From: Boletus sp. NGJ
Lineage: Eukaryota > Basidiomycota > Agaricomycetes > Boletales > Boletaceae
Assembly (NCBI GenBank): GCA_019096195.1
Contig: JAGTXK010000021.1
Coordinates: 372,001 to 436,000 of the forward strand
DNA length: 64,000 nt
Direction: 5' to 3'
Below the pieces are notes generated by a model, which had not been told where the DNA came from, did not search any database, and saw only the letters and a program-made list of their open reading frames with translations. Shown piece after piece: positions 1-12,589 of this stretch. The translations under genes and the position numbers were made by a program. How positions within the stretch are numbered: the first letter of the stretch is position 1; the number at the start of each line of letters is the position of its first letter.

Positions 1-1912
1 CTTTAGCGATCGTCAGGCTGTCGACCAGTTGGTTGGTTTTGGTTCGGACAGGTTCGGAGAGCGGGATCACATCGTCTTCAATGGCCTGCGGCAGTGCCAT
101 GTTCATCGTCAGTCATCGATAGTGCGACGTACATGATACGTGACGAGGAGTGGGAGGAGGGAGTTCAGTGCGGACTTACGATACGTGTAATTTCGACGAT
201 AGGCGGGTGGATGCGGAGTATCTCGTGGACAACGGCGTCGAGGTAGGGAAGACTGTTGGTAAGTTGATCGTAAGTTGGATCTTCCCCATGCTGGAGAAGT
301 TCGTTTCGCAACTTTGTCTGCACGTCCGGGTTCCGCGAGAGCTCGAGCAGGGCCCACTAGGAAACTGGTCAGTTTGATTCATGGGGAGTGCATGGGTACG
401 ATTCACACTCAAGCTAACTAGACATGTATGATACAGTCAGGATGAGTTCGAGATCATATAGCGAACACATACCGGAAGTCGTTTCATATCCTGCGACGAG
501 CAATACTTTCATCTATAAAATTACATTAACGGCGGACTTCGAGGACGGGTGCAACGGGATTCATTTACCTGGGCCATGACTTCATCTTTCGTCAACTGGA
601 ACCCCGAATCCTTATTTGCCCCCTTGACTATTTTTCGAGTTGAGCAGATGAGTGGTGCATCCAAAGGAGCATTCGAAACAGACCACTTACTGAGCAACCC
701 CATGATAGATCTCTCTTCCTTGCCCCCAACTACACCCATCTCCAATTCCTTCTGTGTTCGGGAGAGCAACACATTTGAGATCTCTTCCATTGCGACGTTA
801 AGCTTCTGCATCAACCTTCCGCGTGCCGTAGGTATACCCACGAGGAACGGGAAGACCTGCGCCAACAGAAGAAGGCCTGTATTGACAACCGTAGAACGAG
901 GGGACGCGCCGAATGTGTCAAAGATTTCGGTGACGTGTGCGTGCTTGCCTTGGAGCGCGCCAAAATTGTGAGAGAAACCTGCGAGGCCGATGGTATCGAG
1001 TCTGCCACAGTAATTATACATGCATCGCAAGAAGAGGGTAGGAGAACATACGATATGTGATTCATCCTTCAACATCAGGAAATCAGAAATTGGTAATGAA
1101 GATGTGTCAGGCAGTTTGACGAAACGTACCAGTTTTGGACCTCGATCGAGAGCGCTATCCCCACCATTCGACTCGATGAAAGCATCCCAAGCTCCTTTCG
1201 CCTTTACAGTTCACATTCACGTAAGATTGGGACTACCCACACAATGACAATCCGACCTTGTATGCTGAGTCGTAGAAAATTGATGTCAACTGTCGAATGG
1301 CAGCGATGCTGAAAGCAGGCGTCAGAGACTTGCGCTGTCTGGCCAAATCGGTCAATATTCCTCTCGTTAATGAGTCAAACCATGGATATACCTCTTATGA
1401 TTCTCTCCGTAGGCCCATAAGAGACCTTTCCCAAGCTCGATCCAAGCATCAGCGACACTACAACAACGTGATGGTGGGCATCAACCACGTACGATATTCG
1501 CGAGTACTTTTCTGGTTGCCGGGGTCTGAGTATATGTCCAGGTGTCCTTTGAATAAAAGTGTGCGATCGCCTTCGGATCATTCAAGACGATCGTCCTCTT
1601 CCCGAATGTCGACGGAATGGCGTATACCGGACCATATTCTACGGCCCATGCTTCGTATATGGCGCCCGAGTTCTCCGCGTCGAGGATCCGCTTGTTGGCA
1701 CCATACAGGAAGCTCTCGCTGGGTGGTCCTCGGAGCTGTGTGGTGTGGACCTGCCGATGGGATGTTCGGAGCCATCGAAGGAGGGCCCAGACCGTTGTGC
1801 AGGCGACGGCGGCATCGAACGCATACCACTGATAGGGACGAAGGTAGATCAAAATGGTGTCCGGGACCCCCGACGCCGTCCGAGGCGTGGATAATAAAGT
1901 ATCGAGTGACAT
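1..1912 (-). CDS. Cytochrome P450 monooxygenase, copy 1 (3' end outside window)
   Basis: Heme-thiolate monooxygenase anchored in the ER membrane. The start is the Met of MSLDTLLSTPRTASG, followed by a hydrophobic N-terminal anchor (about residues 25-45, FDAAVACTTVWALLRWL) and the proline-rich hinge LRGPPSES. Later exons give LGKGLLWAYGENHKR, RQRKSLTPAFSIAAIRQL and the I-helix motif AGYETTS. The heme-Cys exon would lie left of base 1; the window opens inside the exon reading IEDDVIPLSEPVRTKTGQ. At least seven short introns are needed. The substrate is unknown. It is divergent from the FAD monooxygenase to its right and is one of three tandem P450 paralogues. I see no break in the part present. 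Family membership is firm; CYP number is not assigned. Confidence 0.88.
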
Positions 1913-1986
1913 AGTGGACGATAGTATGCCAGTTGAAACAGAGGTGCAACGTACGACTGCGTGAAATGTCGTTATACTCCCGAGCC

Positions 1987-1995
1987 CTTTATATG
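1987..1995 (-). promoter_or_regulatory. TATA-like box of P450 copy 1
   Basis: CATATAAAG on the minus strand, about 75-80 bp upstream of the P450 start codon. The same box at the same distance precedes the other two P450 copies. Confidence 0.5.
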
Positions 1996-3362
1996 CCTCC
2001 CGTTCCCGGTCCTTGTCAGGCTGATCGGGACATCCCATTTAGCAACAGAAAGCCGAATTTGTTCGAATTGGGCAGGAATGGATGGAAAGGCGGTTGTACA
2101 ACGTAACAATAGACCGGCCACGTCAGTGATACGATAATAATGCTTGGGAACCCATACAGTCGCCCACGTCACCATATATTGGTGAGCGGCCAGTGTAAGC
2201 CGGTGGGTTTATAGGGACTCTGAATCGACATACCCCGAAATGAAGGGGATCGTTGTCTATGGGAAAGATCAGTGCATCATATGAAAGCCCCTACTTCTCG
2301 CTGACAGGGAGCAGTTGTAACCATAGCACGAACCATAGCACGAATTGTGGAACGAGTTATTGAGTTCGTAGGATGACTGACCTGAGTCGACGACACGGGT
2401 GGCGCGTCTACAAACAAGGAAGGAAATGAAGTTGGGAACACAGAGACAAAGAAAGCGACTTCACCGTGGTACTCAAGAATCTCACATGCTTGGAAGAAAC
2501 CGCCGTCCAACGTAGGCTATAAGCTCCGAATCCACCAGGGAAATTAACCTGCCCAATACTAGTAACATAATAAACGACCGATGACTCGTTAGATCTGTGT
2601 GAGCAGTGTAGTAATCGGTCAGCTTGACTCAATCCTATGCATCACGCTGGGACTCCGATCACGCAGGGCCGCGTATCTCTGCGATGCCGAGTTGAACTCA
2701 GACATTATCATTCTCCGACGGTGCTAATAGCATATCACTTTGCAAACATCGCATTGCACTGTCTGCACTCGTCTCGAGCCGTTACTGTATAGGAGATTTG
2801 GGTGAACTTGGGAATCCAGACACTAAGAGCGCCTTCAAAGGACGGCTCGAAACTATGCTTGCACAGTGCAAAACCTGCGTTGGGCCGCCAGTGCCGACAT
2901 CGGAGATTCAATCATAGCCGTGAATTCTACCGGCCCAAGTTACACTCTTACACCAGGCAATGACAAGGTACATCAAAACACTAACTTTTAGTGTGATAGA
3001 TACTTGGCTTGATTCATCTAGTGAAAAATGGTAGGTGGCTACATGTTGAATACTGAGATAATAGGCACGTCTCCTACCGATCCATGTCTTGTCATGCCGA
3101 TGCCAGAAGACTCATCGCCATTCGGACGATTCGGACAAAGCAATGCCCTGCCGGGTTCGCCTACCCGCAGCTTGCAGTCACTCATCATTTGTCACGCATA
3201 CTATCTGCTGAAAGAAGCCGTTCTTTGGCCGACACCGACCCTGTTCCAGTGGATCCGAATCGGCGCCACTATAATTCCAAACATCCATGACCAGTACGAG
3301 AACGCATATAAGGTCGCAGAACCTTGATTGGGTCTTCATAGTCCTCCGTATACATTCTCTGC
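1996..3362. other. Intergenic, divergent P450/monooxygenase spacer
   Basis: No convincing gene. The stretch 2640-3360 resembles the stretch in front of the second monooxygenase (about 10500-11117), and 2230-2400 resembles 15784-15960, so these are promoter-side parts of the duplicated unit. It presumably holds the upstream control of both flanking genes. Confidence 0.5.
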
Positions 3363-4834
3363 ATGTCTCTACCTGATAAAACCACCGTCCTCATCGTAGG
3401 TGCTGGTCCAACTGGACTTGCCACCGCTCTCTCTCTCATCCACCATGGCTGTCATGATTTCATCATTGTCGACGCCATGTCACAAGGGCAGAATATTTCC
3501 CGAGCCGTCGTAGTTCATGCTGCCACTCTGGAGGCAAGTTGTCTCTCTTGCTCACGTTCAATTTCGTGTCTGAGTCATGTCTAGGCGTTGGACACGATAG
3601 GTTGTGGGGATGAAATCGTATCGCAGGGCATCAAAACCACTGAGTTCAGCACTGGAACTCGTTCTACAAAGCTTATGAGTCCTCGTATCGACAGTCTCAA
3701 GTCGTACACTCAACATCCATACATTCTCGTCATCACTCAGAACGTCACTGAACGCGCACTCGAGAAGAAGTTGGCCAGTTCCGGCGTCATCGTTCATCGA
3801 CCTCTGAAAGTAGTTGGACTGAGGCGCAATGCGGATAGTCCACAGTCGAGTGATGTCACGTTTGAAGATGGAAGGGTAATCACAGCAAAATATGTGATTG
3901 GCGCAGATGGCGCACGTTCTGCGGTAAGATGTTTTTGCATTGTCTGCACTTTGATGTCGTCTCACACGAAGAGTAGGTCCGCACTATGGCTGGGATAGGT
4001 TTCTCTGACCCAACCAAGGCTAAGGAAGAAGAAGACAACAATCTTGCTCAAATGATCCTTGCCGATGTCACTTTTGACAACATAAACGCAGCTGACGCCG
4101 CGTCGGGCATCGCATTGTCCCCGAACGGTTTCTTTATTTCCTGTCCGTTACCATCCTCCTTCAACGACTCTCTCGCCTCCGAGGGCCAGGTCTCCATTTC
4201 TGAGAGAGTATACCGCATTGGCTGTGGTGTACCCTTGGAAGAAGGCGAAATCCCCCATTCACCTCCCAAGGAATATATCCAAAGTCTCGTCGACCGCTTC
4301 GGACCGTATCGCCTCGCATCAGATCCCGCCGTGAACCCCAGCCCGAAACCGACATGTATCAAAGACATTGTCTGGACCTCCCGGTTCCGTAACCGTGCTT
4401 CCATCGCTGATACTCCATTCACCCGTCTTGGTCCCGGAGAGGCAGGGGAAGGCGGGGTCATCCTTCTAATTGGTGATGCTGCTCATATTCATTCCCCCGC
4501 TGGTGGGCAGGGAATGAACCTGGGCATGCGAGATGCCATCTTCCTTGGAGAAGCACTCACGAAGCACATTCATGCTACCGAGACCCAGGGAATCTCCGAA
4601 GCGGACGCGATTCTTCGCGAATTCGCCACTGTGCGACACGCACGTGCGCTCGAAGTGATCCAGTTCACGAAAGGTATTCTATCGATCGAGGGCATGAAGT
4701 ACCGAGAGAGGATATCTTGGTGGTGCCCGATTGACTCTGCGACGGTCCGGGCTTGGGTATTGTGGGTTGTTGGAAGTATACCGTTCATTCAGAGGAAGAT
4801 GGCATGGGAGATGAGTGGGTTAGGCAGGAGGTAG
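3363..4834 (+). CDS. FAD-dependent aromatic-ring-type monooxygenase, copy A
   Basis: PHBH-fold flavoprotein hydroxylase (FAD_binding_3 family), using FAD and NAD(P)H to hydroxylate small, often phenolic, substrates. Three exons: 3363-3533, 3585-3923 and 3977-4834, giving 455 residues. Motifs: Rossmann VLIVGAGPTGLATALS at residues 9-24, the DG motif VIGADGARS at the end of exon 2, and the GD motif LIGDAAHIHSPAGGQGMNLG in exon 3. Fungal phenol-hydroxylase-like relatives often carry an additional thioredoxin-like C-terminal domain of about 150 residues, which is absent. Intron 1 has a GC donor (GAG/GCAAGT) kept in copy B. The gene lies divergent from P450 copy 1 and convergent with P450 copy 2, suggesting a shared oxidative pathway. 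Substrate unknown. Confidence 0.9.
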
Positions 4835-5443
4835 AAGGTAGAGACTGTTTTGTATAACGGACATTGCGGACGAATCCTCTCACTTTTCCGTTGCATTACT
4901 GTAGCTGGATACTATTAATTGGAGTACAATTTGTGACTTGTAAATATATACACCATTGTTTCCGTAGATAATTTAAAAGTAATGTCCTCCCCCGACTCTT
5001 CAAATTGGGTGCACTTTCGTGCACTTGGGCTCGAAGTGATCGGCCCGGGGCTACCTGGCTAGAGCTGGCCAAAGTGCTGTTGTCAATGATGCATTGATGG
5101 CTCGGAGCAGGACAGTGGGCAGTGTCTTGGTGGTTGCTTAAGGGTACATCTCGGACTAAATCACTTTCCCCCTTCCCCTCGCTTTGATCGTCCTTTGCCT
5201 CTTCCTCACTACCTGAAATGCCCCGTCTGCTTAGCATAGTCCTTCCCCCCCGTCGCTTCACTGCAGCTCTCTCCTGTACCACTCCCTGTATTCACAGAGC
5301 CACTGATTTGCGTTGATTCAATTTGCAGTGTAGTGATTGGCCCCCAGTAGAGCGCATCGAATCAAATAAATTGATCCGAACTGCCATATAATACACGGTG
5401 TGAAACGAAAGCCCCAACACCTATTGCCCAGGTGGCTCCAACC

Positions 5444-7789
5444 TCAGGCAACGTACGGTCGGACACGCAAAGGTAACTTGCATCCCACCTCACCCGCAAT
5501 CTTTGGTCGTGGAAGCATACCTCTTCCGATTTCAATCTTGGAATCAACACCATCACGCAGCTCAAAGATAAAGTTTTTCACGAGCACCGTCAAGACCGCC
5601 TACCAAAAAAAGGGCGTAAATGGTGAGCCACACACACACTTCACCTACACACCTTGAACTCCGTCACCGCAAAATTCTTGCCCAAACATGTCCTCGGTCC
5701 ATCCACGAACGTGAGCAAATGTCGATGTCCCTGGATTTCTTTCGCCTTGGCAGGTATCCCATCCTGGCCGTGTGCGTCCTCGAGCCATCGACTTGGCCGG
5801 AACATCTTCGCGTCCTCACCCCACATCGCGGCGGAGCGGTTCATGGATTCCATCGACACAGTGATCAGCGTGTCTTTAGCGATCGTCAGGCTGTCGACCA
5901 GTTGGCCGGTTTTGGTTCGGACAGGTTCGGAGAGCGGGATCACATCGTCTTCAATGGCCTGTAGCAGTGCCATGTTCATCGTCAGTCATCGATAGTGCGA
6001 CACACATCATACGTGACGGGGAGTGGGAGGATGGAGTTCAGTGCGGACTTACGATACGTGTAATTTCGACGGCAGGCGGGTGGATGCGGAGTATCTCGTG
6101 GACAACGGCGTCGAGGTAGGGAAGACTGTTGGTAAGTTGATCGTAAGTTGGATCTTCCCCATGCTGGAGAAGTTCGTTTCGCAGCTTTGTCTGCACGTCC
6201 GGGTTCCGCGAGAGCTCGAGCAGGGCCCACTAAAAAACCGGTCAGTTTGATCCATGGGGAGTACATGAGTACGATTCACACTCAAGCTAACTAGACATGT
6301 ATGATACAGTCAGGATGAGTTTGAGATTATACAGCGAACACGTACTGGAAGTCGTTTCATATCCTGCGAGGAGCAACACTTTCATCTATAAAACTAGCGT
6401 TGACGACGCACTTGGAGGACGGGTGCAACGGGATTCATTTACCTGGGCCATGACTTCCTCTTTCGTCAACTGGAACCCCGAATCCTCATTTGCCCCCTTG
6501 ACTATATTTCGAGTTGAGCAAATGAGTGGTGCATCTAAAGGAACATTTGAAATAGACCACTTACTGAGCAACCCAATAATAGATCTCTCTTCCTTGTCCC
6601 CAACTACACCCATCTCCAATTCCTTCTGTGTTCGGGAGAGCAACACATTTGAGATCTCTTCCATTGCGACGCTAAGCTTCCGCACCAGCCTTCTGTGTGC
6701 TGTAGGTATACCCACGAGGAACGGGAAGACCTGCGCCAACAGAATAAGGCCAGTATTGACGGCCGTAGAACGAGGGGACGCGCCGAATGTGTCAAAGATT
6801 TCGGTGACGTGTGCGTGCTTGCCTTGGAGTGCGCCAAAATTGTGAGAGAAACCTGCGAGGCCGATGGTATCGAGTCTGCCACAGTAATTATACATGCATC
6901 GCAAGAAGAGGGCAGGAGAACATACGATATGTGATTCATCCTTCGACATCAGGAAATCAGAAATTGGTAACGAAGATGTGTCAGGCAGTTTGACGAAACG
7001 CACCAGATTTGGACTTCGATCAGAGCACTATCCCCACCATTCGACTCGATGAAAGCATCCCAAGCTCCTTTCGCCTTTAAACCGAGTTCACATTCACGTA
7101 AGACTGGGACTACACACATAATGATAATCCGACCTTGTATGCTGAGTCGTAGAAAATTGATGTCAACTGTCGAATGGCAGCGATGCTGAAAGCAGGCGTC
7201 AGAGACTTGCGCTGTCTGGCCAAATCGGTCAATATTCCTCTCGTTAATGAGTCAAACCATGGATATACCTCTTATGATTCTCTCCGTAGGCCCATAAGAG
7301 ACCTTTCCCAAGCTCAATCCAAGCATCAGCGACACTACAACAACGTGATGGTGGGCATCAACCACGTACGATATTCGCGAGTACTTTTCTGGTTGCCGGG
7401 GTCTGAGTATATGTCCAGGTGTCCTTTGAATAAAAGTGTGCGATCGCCTTCGGATCATTCAAGACGATCTTCTTCGTCCCGAATGTCGACGGAATGGCGT
7501 ATACCGGACCATATTCTACTGCCCATGCTTCGTATATGGCGCCCGAGTTCTCCGCGTCAAGGATCCGCTTATTAACACCATACAGGAAGCTCTGGCTGGG
7601 TGGTCCTCGGAGCTGTGTGGTGTGGACCTGCCGACGTGATGTTCGGAGCCATCGAAGGAGGGCCCAGACCGTTGTGCAGGCGACGGCGGCATCGAATGCA
7701 TACCACTGATAGGGACGAACGTGGATCAAAATGGTGTCCAGGACCTCCGACGTAGTCCGAGGTGTGGATAATAAAGTATCGAGCGACAT
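5444..7789 (-). CDS. Cytochrome P450 monooxygenase, copy 2 (complete)
   Basis: The only copy besides copy 3 seen end to end. N-terminal anchor (DAAVACTTVWALLRWLR), substrate-side exons, I-helix AGYETTSISLSWALLELSRN, K-helix EILR in VVHEILRIHPPAVEITRI, the meander FRPSRW, and the heme-binding loop FVDGPRTCLGKNFA with the axial Cys. The last exon ends KLPLRVRPYVA-stop. About ten exons, including an apparent 11-nt exon just after the I-helix Thr-Thr (TTAGCTTGAGT) that supplies Ile/Val-Ser-Leu-Ser. The catalytic set is complete, so the enzyme is probably active. It faces a monooxygenase on each side: convergent with copy A and divergent from a decayed copy. Confidence 0.9.
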
Positions 7790-7871
7790 AGTATGCGATA
7801 GTATGCCAGTTGAAACAGAGGTGCAACGTACGTGTGGCGACTGCGCGAAATGTCGTTGCACCTCCCGAGCC

Positions 7872-7880
7872 CTTTATATG
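7872..7880 (-). promoter_or_regulatory. TATA-like box of P450 copy 2
   Basis: CATATAAAG on the minus strand, roughly 85 bp upstream of the start; conserved with copies 1 and 3. Confidence 0.5.
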
Positions 7881-9160
7881 TTTTCTGTTCCCGGTTCTTC
7901 TCGAGCTGATCGGGACATCCCATTTAGCAACAGAAAGCCGGGTTTGTTCCAATTGGGCAGGAATGAATGGAGAGGCGACTGCACAAACCAATGGGCCGGT
8001 CACGTCAGCAAATCCCATATTGGCTGGAGGTAATAAGACAATGCTCGGGAGTCCGTACCGTCGCCCACGTCAGCACATATTGGCGAGCGGCCCAGCGCAA
8101 GCCGGCGGCTCTTTTGGGATTACACTCGTATAGGGACTCCACTCGTACTGAGTCGATGCCAGACACGTACAATGTACACTGTACCGTTCAAGGGCAACGC
8201 GCGTCTACAAACAAGGAAGGAGATGAAGTTAGGAACACAGAGACAAAGAAAGCGACTTCACCGCGCCGATCAACTGTGCCGCTGCGATACCAATGTTCAA
8301 TAGTACAGTGGAACGTGGACTTCCTCATAATGCGTAGCGACACTCGAGCCCTCTCCCAGCCATCACCTTGCTTGGTTTCTGGATTCTTTCGTGTCAGACT
8401 TTGAGTTAAGGCTGGTGCGCCACTGGGCTGCACTCGCCCCCACCGTCCAGTCTCCAAATTCTCCATCCTTCGTGAGGACACTCGGCCGTACGCTCAAGTC
8501 ACTGAGTTTCTCACTCTCTGCGAGGCAGAGACCTTGGATGCAGGCGAACCCATCCCAAGCGATGCGTTGTATGTCACCACCACCAATAGCGCAGTCCCGC
8601 TCTGGCGCACAATCGCACCCGCGTCCATTGCACTCGTGCAAGCTGTTATCTGGACTGGCACGCACCTCATCCAACAATGTTGGCGGCCAAGGAATGCGAG
8701 GCGTTGGAATGCAGTGGACAGGGACCAGGGATGGGTCTGGCGACACAGCAAGAGGCCACTAAAGACAATTAATTGGGATATTGTTGTGCATCAGCATGTG
8801 GGTGGCACAAAGTCAGTGCAGGGTTCGTGTCTTTATTATCCAACCTCTGGTCTTTCATCAGACCTGCATGTGTGATCGTAAGAACCCATGGCCCGGGGTA
8901 TACCTACTAGTAGGGGTATACCTTGTGTGTTGATCCCTTCAGACTCCAGACTTCCACATTCGCTGTACATTGACACTTTACCACTTGCCATGCTCTTTCT
9001 TTGACCTCCCATAATCACTTTCTAACAACTTAATACTCTCCCGAGCCAGTGTTGTCACCACCTGTGTCATATCAACGATTCCTTCTGTTTCCTTTTTTTT
9101 TTTTGCCGATGCCAGGCGGCACTTCCCGAGTTGGATATCCACTCAAATAATGCATAAAAT
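7881..9160. other. Intergenic stretch with a palindrome
   Basis: No gene I can support. Short open frames lack codon pattern or homology. It contains the near-perfect palindrome at 8897-8922 and a T-rich run near 9092-9105. The left part (to about 8250) resembles the spacer upstream of P450 copy 1. Confidence 0.45.
8897..8922. repeat. Short palindrome
   Basis: GGTATACC at both ends around TACTAGTA; the 26 bp is almost its own reverse complement (two unmatched G). Function unknown; could be a protein-binding site or a relic of an insertion. Confidence 0.5.
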
Positions 9161-9903
9161 CATACACTCAACACCAATACGTTCACATCATCCCAGCACC
9201 TCGTCGAACGTACACTCGAGAAGCTGGCTAGCTTCATCCATCGACCTCTGGAAGTGGTTGGACTGAGGCGCAATGCGGATAATCCACAGTTCAGTGATGA
9301 GTCACTTGAAGACTTTGCAGATGGTAAGATCTTTGCATTCAATACTGTATTTGCATTTGGACGTCTCACGACGCATATGCCCATACTATGGCTGGGATAG
9401 GTTTCTCTGACCCGAAATTGTTCTTGCTGATAAACTAACGTGTACCAAAGATGTTCTGTCATCCTCCTGTTTCCGCAATCATGTCGTGATCACTGGTACC
9501 ACTTTCGCCTGTCTTTGTCCCGGGGGACCAGGAGAAGGCGGTGTCGTCTTTCTGATTGGGAATACTGCTCACATTCATCCCCTTGCTGGTGGGCAGGGAA
9601 TGAACCTAGGCTTGTGGGATGCTGTCTTCCTTGGAGAAGTGTTCACGATGCACATCTGCGCTCCGGAGACCTAGCCAGTCTCCAAAGTGGATGCAATCCT
9701 TCACGAAATCACCACAGTGCAGCATGGAATGATCAAGCTCTTGAAAGGCCTCCTGTCCACCATGGGCATGAAGAGGATGTATTGGTGGTATCTGATTGAC
9801 TCTGCAACAGTTCGGGTTTGGATGTTGTGGTTGGTAGGAAATATCCCGTTTCTTCAGAGCAAGATGACATGAGAGTTGAGTGGGTTAAGCAGGTGATAGG
9901 AGA
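9161..9903 (+). pseudogene. FAD monooxygenase pseudogene
   Basis: Decayed relative of the two intact monooxygenases. Recognisable parts in order: the exon-2 region around the first-copy motif VVGLRRNAD, intron 2 with the exon-3 start AGIGFSDP, then a jump to the GD-motif region (GEGGVVFLIGNTAHIHPLAG, where the motif Asp is Asn) and the C-terminus ending near SKMT. The N-terminal FAD-binding exon and most of the middle of exon 3 are missing, and frames shift. It is clearly older than the A/B duplication because it is far more diverged from both. Confidence 0.85.
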
Positions 9904-11117
9904 ATCAGTAGGAAGAGACTTGGAAGATTATTCACATGAGAGACTACATGTAGTCTCCTCTGGATTCTCCAATTTGCATGCCATTTCCTCTTGACTCCCT
10001 TTGCATGGTACTCAAGCTAGAATCTCACATGCTGTGCAAGCAACACGGTAATCGGTCATAATGCATACGGTTGGCACCGCCAAAGACCTATGCATTATCA
10101 ACGAGAATATCCGGCCTACTAACATTACCCTCAAAATCCGATGCATTGGGTGTTACTTACATATCTCTTATGCGTGACACATTACCAATTGTACTTACAC
10201 ATCTGCAAGACAGTGTGTAACGTTATCGCTGGACTACTCTACCTCCAGCCATTTGCGAGCTGTGGTTGGAGGATGGCTAGGAAAAATGCAATAATCAATC
10301 CAAAACGGAGTTAGCTACCCTCGGGGAGGCTACCTCCCCCTCGGGTAGTTTTTCAGATGCCTTACATGCCATGCATATGGTCAATTGGCTCACCTCCTCA
10401 CTTGTCTACAACACCCAATCACTGCTGTGAGTAGGCAGAATACCGTAAGAACTTGAACGAACTCAATGATTGATTGTTATAGTAGATCTAGATTTTTCAA
10501 AGTCCACGCTGCGATGCCGAGCTGAGCTCAGACATCTTCATTCTCCGACAGTGCTATCATGTCATGCACTCCGCCTCAACAGTGACGGCAGTCAATTGCA
10601 ACATCGCATTGCAAAACCTGCGTTGGGCCGACTCATCGGAGATTCAATCTTAGCTGTGACACAACCCTACCCAAGGTACACTTTTACACCAGGCAATGTC
10701 AAGGTACATCAAACACTACCTTTTAGCCTGATAGATACTTGGCTTGATTCATATCGTACCTCTGGGTGCAGAACTCTAGTCAAAAAAATGGTAGGTAGCT
10801 ACATGCCGAATACTGACTCAGAGATGGTACGTACATCTACCGATCCCCATGTCCTGTCATGCCGATGCAGAAGACCGTGACTCATCGCCATTCGGACGAT
10901 TCGGACAAGGCAATGCCCTGCCGGGTCCGCCTACTTACCTGCAGCTCGCAGTCATTCGTCATTTGTCATGCATACTATCTGCTCAAAGAAGCTGTTCTTT
11001 GACCGACACCGATCCTGTTCCGATGCCACCCGGCATCGATGACCAGGTTTACGGAAACGCATATAAGGTCGCAGAACCTTGATTGGGTCTTCATAGTCCT
11101 CCGTATACATTCTCTGC
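9904..11117. other. Spacer upstream of monooxygenase B
   Basis: No gene supported. The right half (10500-11117) is a diverged duplicate of the sequence in front of monooxygenase A. The left half holds a hairpin (10315-10348) and, at 10201-10240, a sequence shared with 27601-27640. Confidence 0.45.
10315..10348. repeat. Inverted repeat (hairpin) followed by T-run
   Basis: CTACCC...GGGAGG pairs with CCTCCC...GGGTAG around a short loop, then TTTTTC. It looks like a bacterial terminator but in a fungal nuclear context this is probably a transposon relic or chance. Confidence 0.4.
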
Positions 11118-12589
11118 ATGTCTCTACCTGATAAAACCACCGTCCTCATCGTAGGTGCTGGTCCAGCCGGACTTGCCACTGCCCTCTCTCTCATCCACCA
11201 TGGCTGTCATGATTTCATCATTGTCGACGCCATGTCACAAGGGCAGAATATTTCCCGAGCCGTCGTAGTTCATGCTGCCACTCTGGAGGCAAGTTGTCTC
11301 TCTTGTTCACATTCAATTTCGTGTCTGAGTCATGTCTAGGCGTTGGACACGATAGGTTGTGGGGATGAAATCGTATCGCAGGGCATCAAAACCACTGAGT
11401 TCAGCACTGGAACTCGTTCTACAAAGCTTATGAGTCCTCGTATCGACAGTCTCAAGTCATACACTCAGCATCCATACATTCTCGTCATCACTCAGAACGT
11501 CACTGAACGTGCACTCGAGAAGAAGTTGGCCAGATCCGGTGTCATCGTTCATCGACCTCTGAAAGTAGTTGGACTGAAGCGCAATGCGGATAGTCCACAG
11601 TCGAGTGATGTCACGTTTGAAGATGGAAGGGTAATCACAGCAAAATATGTGATTGGCGCAGATGGCGCACGTTCTGCGGTAAGATGTTTTTGCGTTGTCT
11701 GCACTTTGATGTCGTCTCACACGAAGAGTAGGTCCGCACTATGGCTGGGATAGGTTTTTCTGACCCAACCAAGGCTAAGGAAGAAGAAGACAACAATCTT
11801 GCTCAAATGATCCTTGCCGATGTCACTTTTGACAACATAAACGCAGCTGACGCCGCGTCGGGCATCACATTGTCCCCGAACGGTTTCTTTATTTCCTGTC
11901 CGTTACCATCCTCCTTCAACGACTCTCTCGCCTCCGAGGGCCAGGTCTCCATTTCTGAGAGAGTATACCGCATTGGCTGTGGTGTACCCTTGGAAGAAGG
12001 CGAAATCCCCCATTCACCTCCCAAGGAATATATCCAAAGTCTCGTCGACCGCTTCGGACCGTATCGCCTCGCATCAGATCCCGCCGTGAACCCCAGCCCG
12101 AAACCGACATGTATCAAAGACATTGTCTGGACCTCCCGGTTCCGTAACCGTGCTTCCATCGCTGATACTCCATTCACCCGTCTTGGTCCCGGAGAGCCAG
12201 GGGAAGGCGGGGTGATCCTTCTGATTGGTGATGCTGCTCATATTCATTCCCCCGCTGGTGGGCAGGGAATGAACCTGGGCATGCGAGATGCCATCTTCCT
12301 TGGAGAAGCACTCACGAAGCACATTCATGCTACCGAGACCCAGGGAATCTCCGAAGCGGACGCGATTCTTCGCGAATTCGCCACTGTGCGACACGCACGT
12401 GCGCTCGAAGTGATCCAGTTCACGAAAGGTATTCTATCGATCGAGGGCATGAAGTACCGAGAGAGGATATCTTGGTGGTGCCCGATCGACTCTGCGACGG
12501 TCCGGGCTTGGGTATTGTGGGTTGTTGGAAGTATACCGTTCATTCAGAGGAAGATGGCATGGGAGATGAGTGGGTTAGGCAGGAGGTAG
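11118..12589 (+). CDS. FAD-dependent aromatic-ring-type monooxygenase, copy B
   Basis: Near-identical twin of copy A with the same three exons (11118-11288, 11340-11678, 11732-12589) and 455 residues. Visible coding differences include GAGPAG for GAGPTG in the FAD motif, S to R and R to K changes in exon 2, A to T and A to P in exon 3. All three flavin motifs are intact. The GC-AG first intron is retained. Its 3' end converges on P450 copy 3. Such low divergence in introns as well as exons implies very recent duplication or ongoing gene conversion. Confidence 0.9.

Noticed and set aside
109-412. Paired open frames on both strands repeated at 5982-6285 and 13696-13999
   Set aside because: They are antisense or out-of-frame shadows of P450 exons; the true frame gives the EILR motif.
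10315-10348. Rho-independent-type terminator
   Set aside because: Hairpin plus T-run resembles one, but this is a fungal nuclear genome with spliced genes, so a bacterial terminator is not expected.
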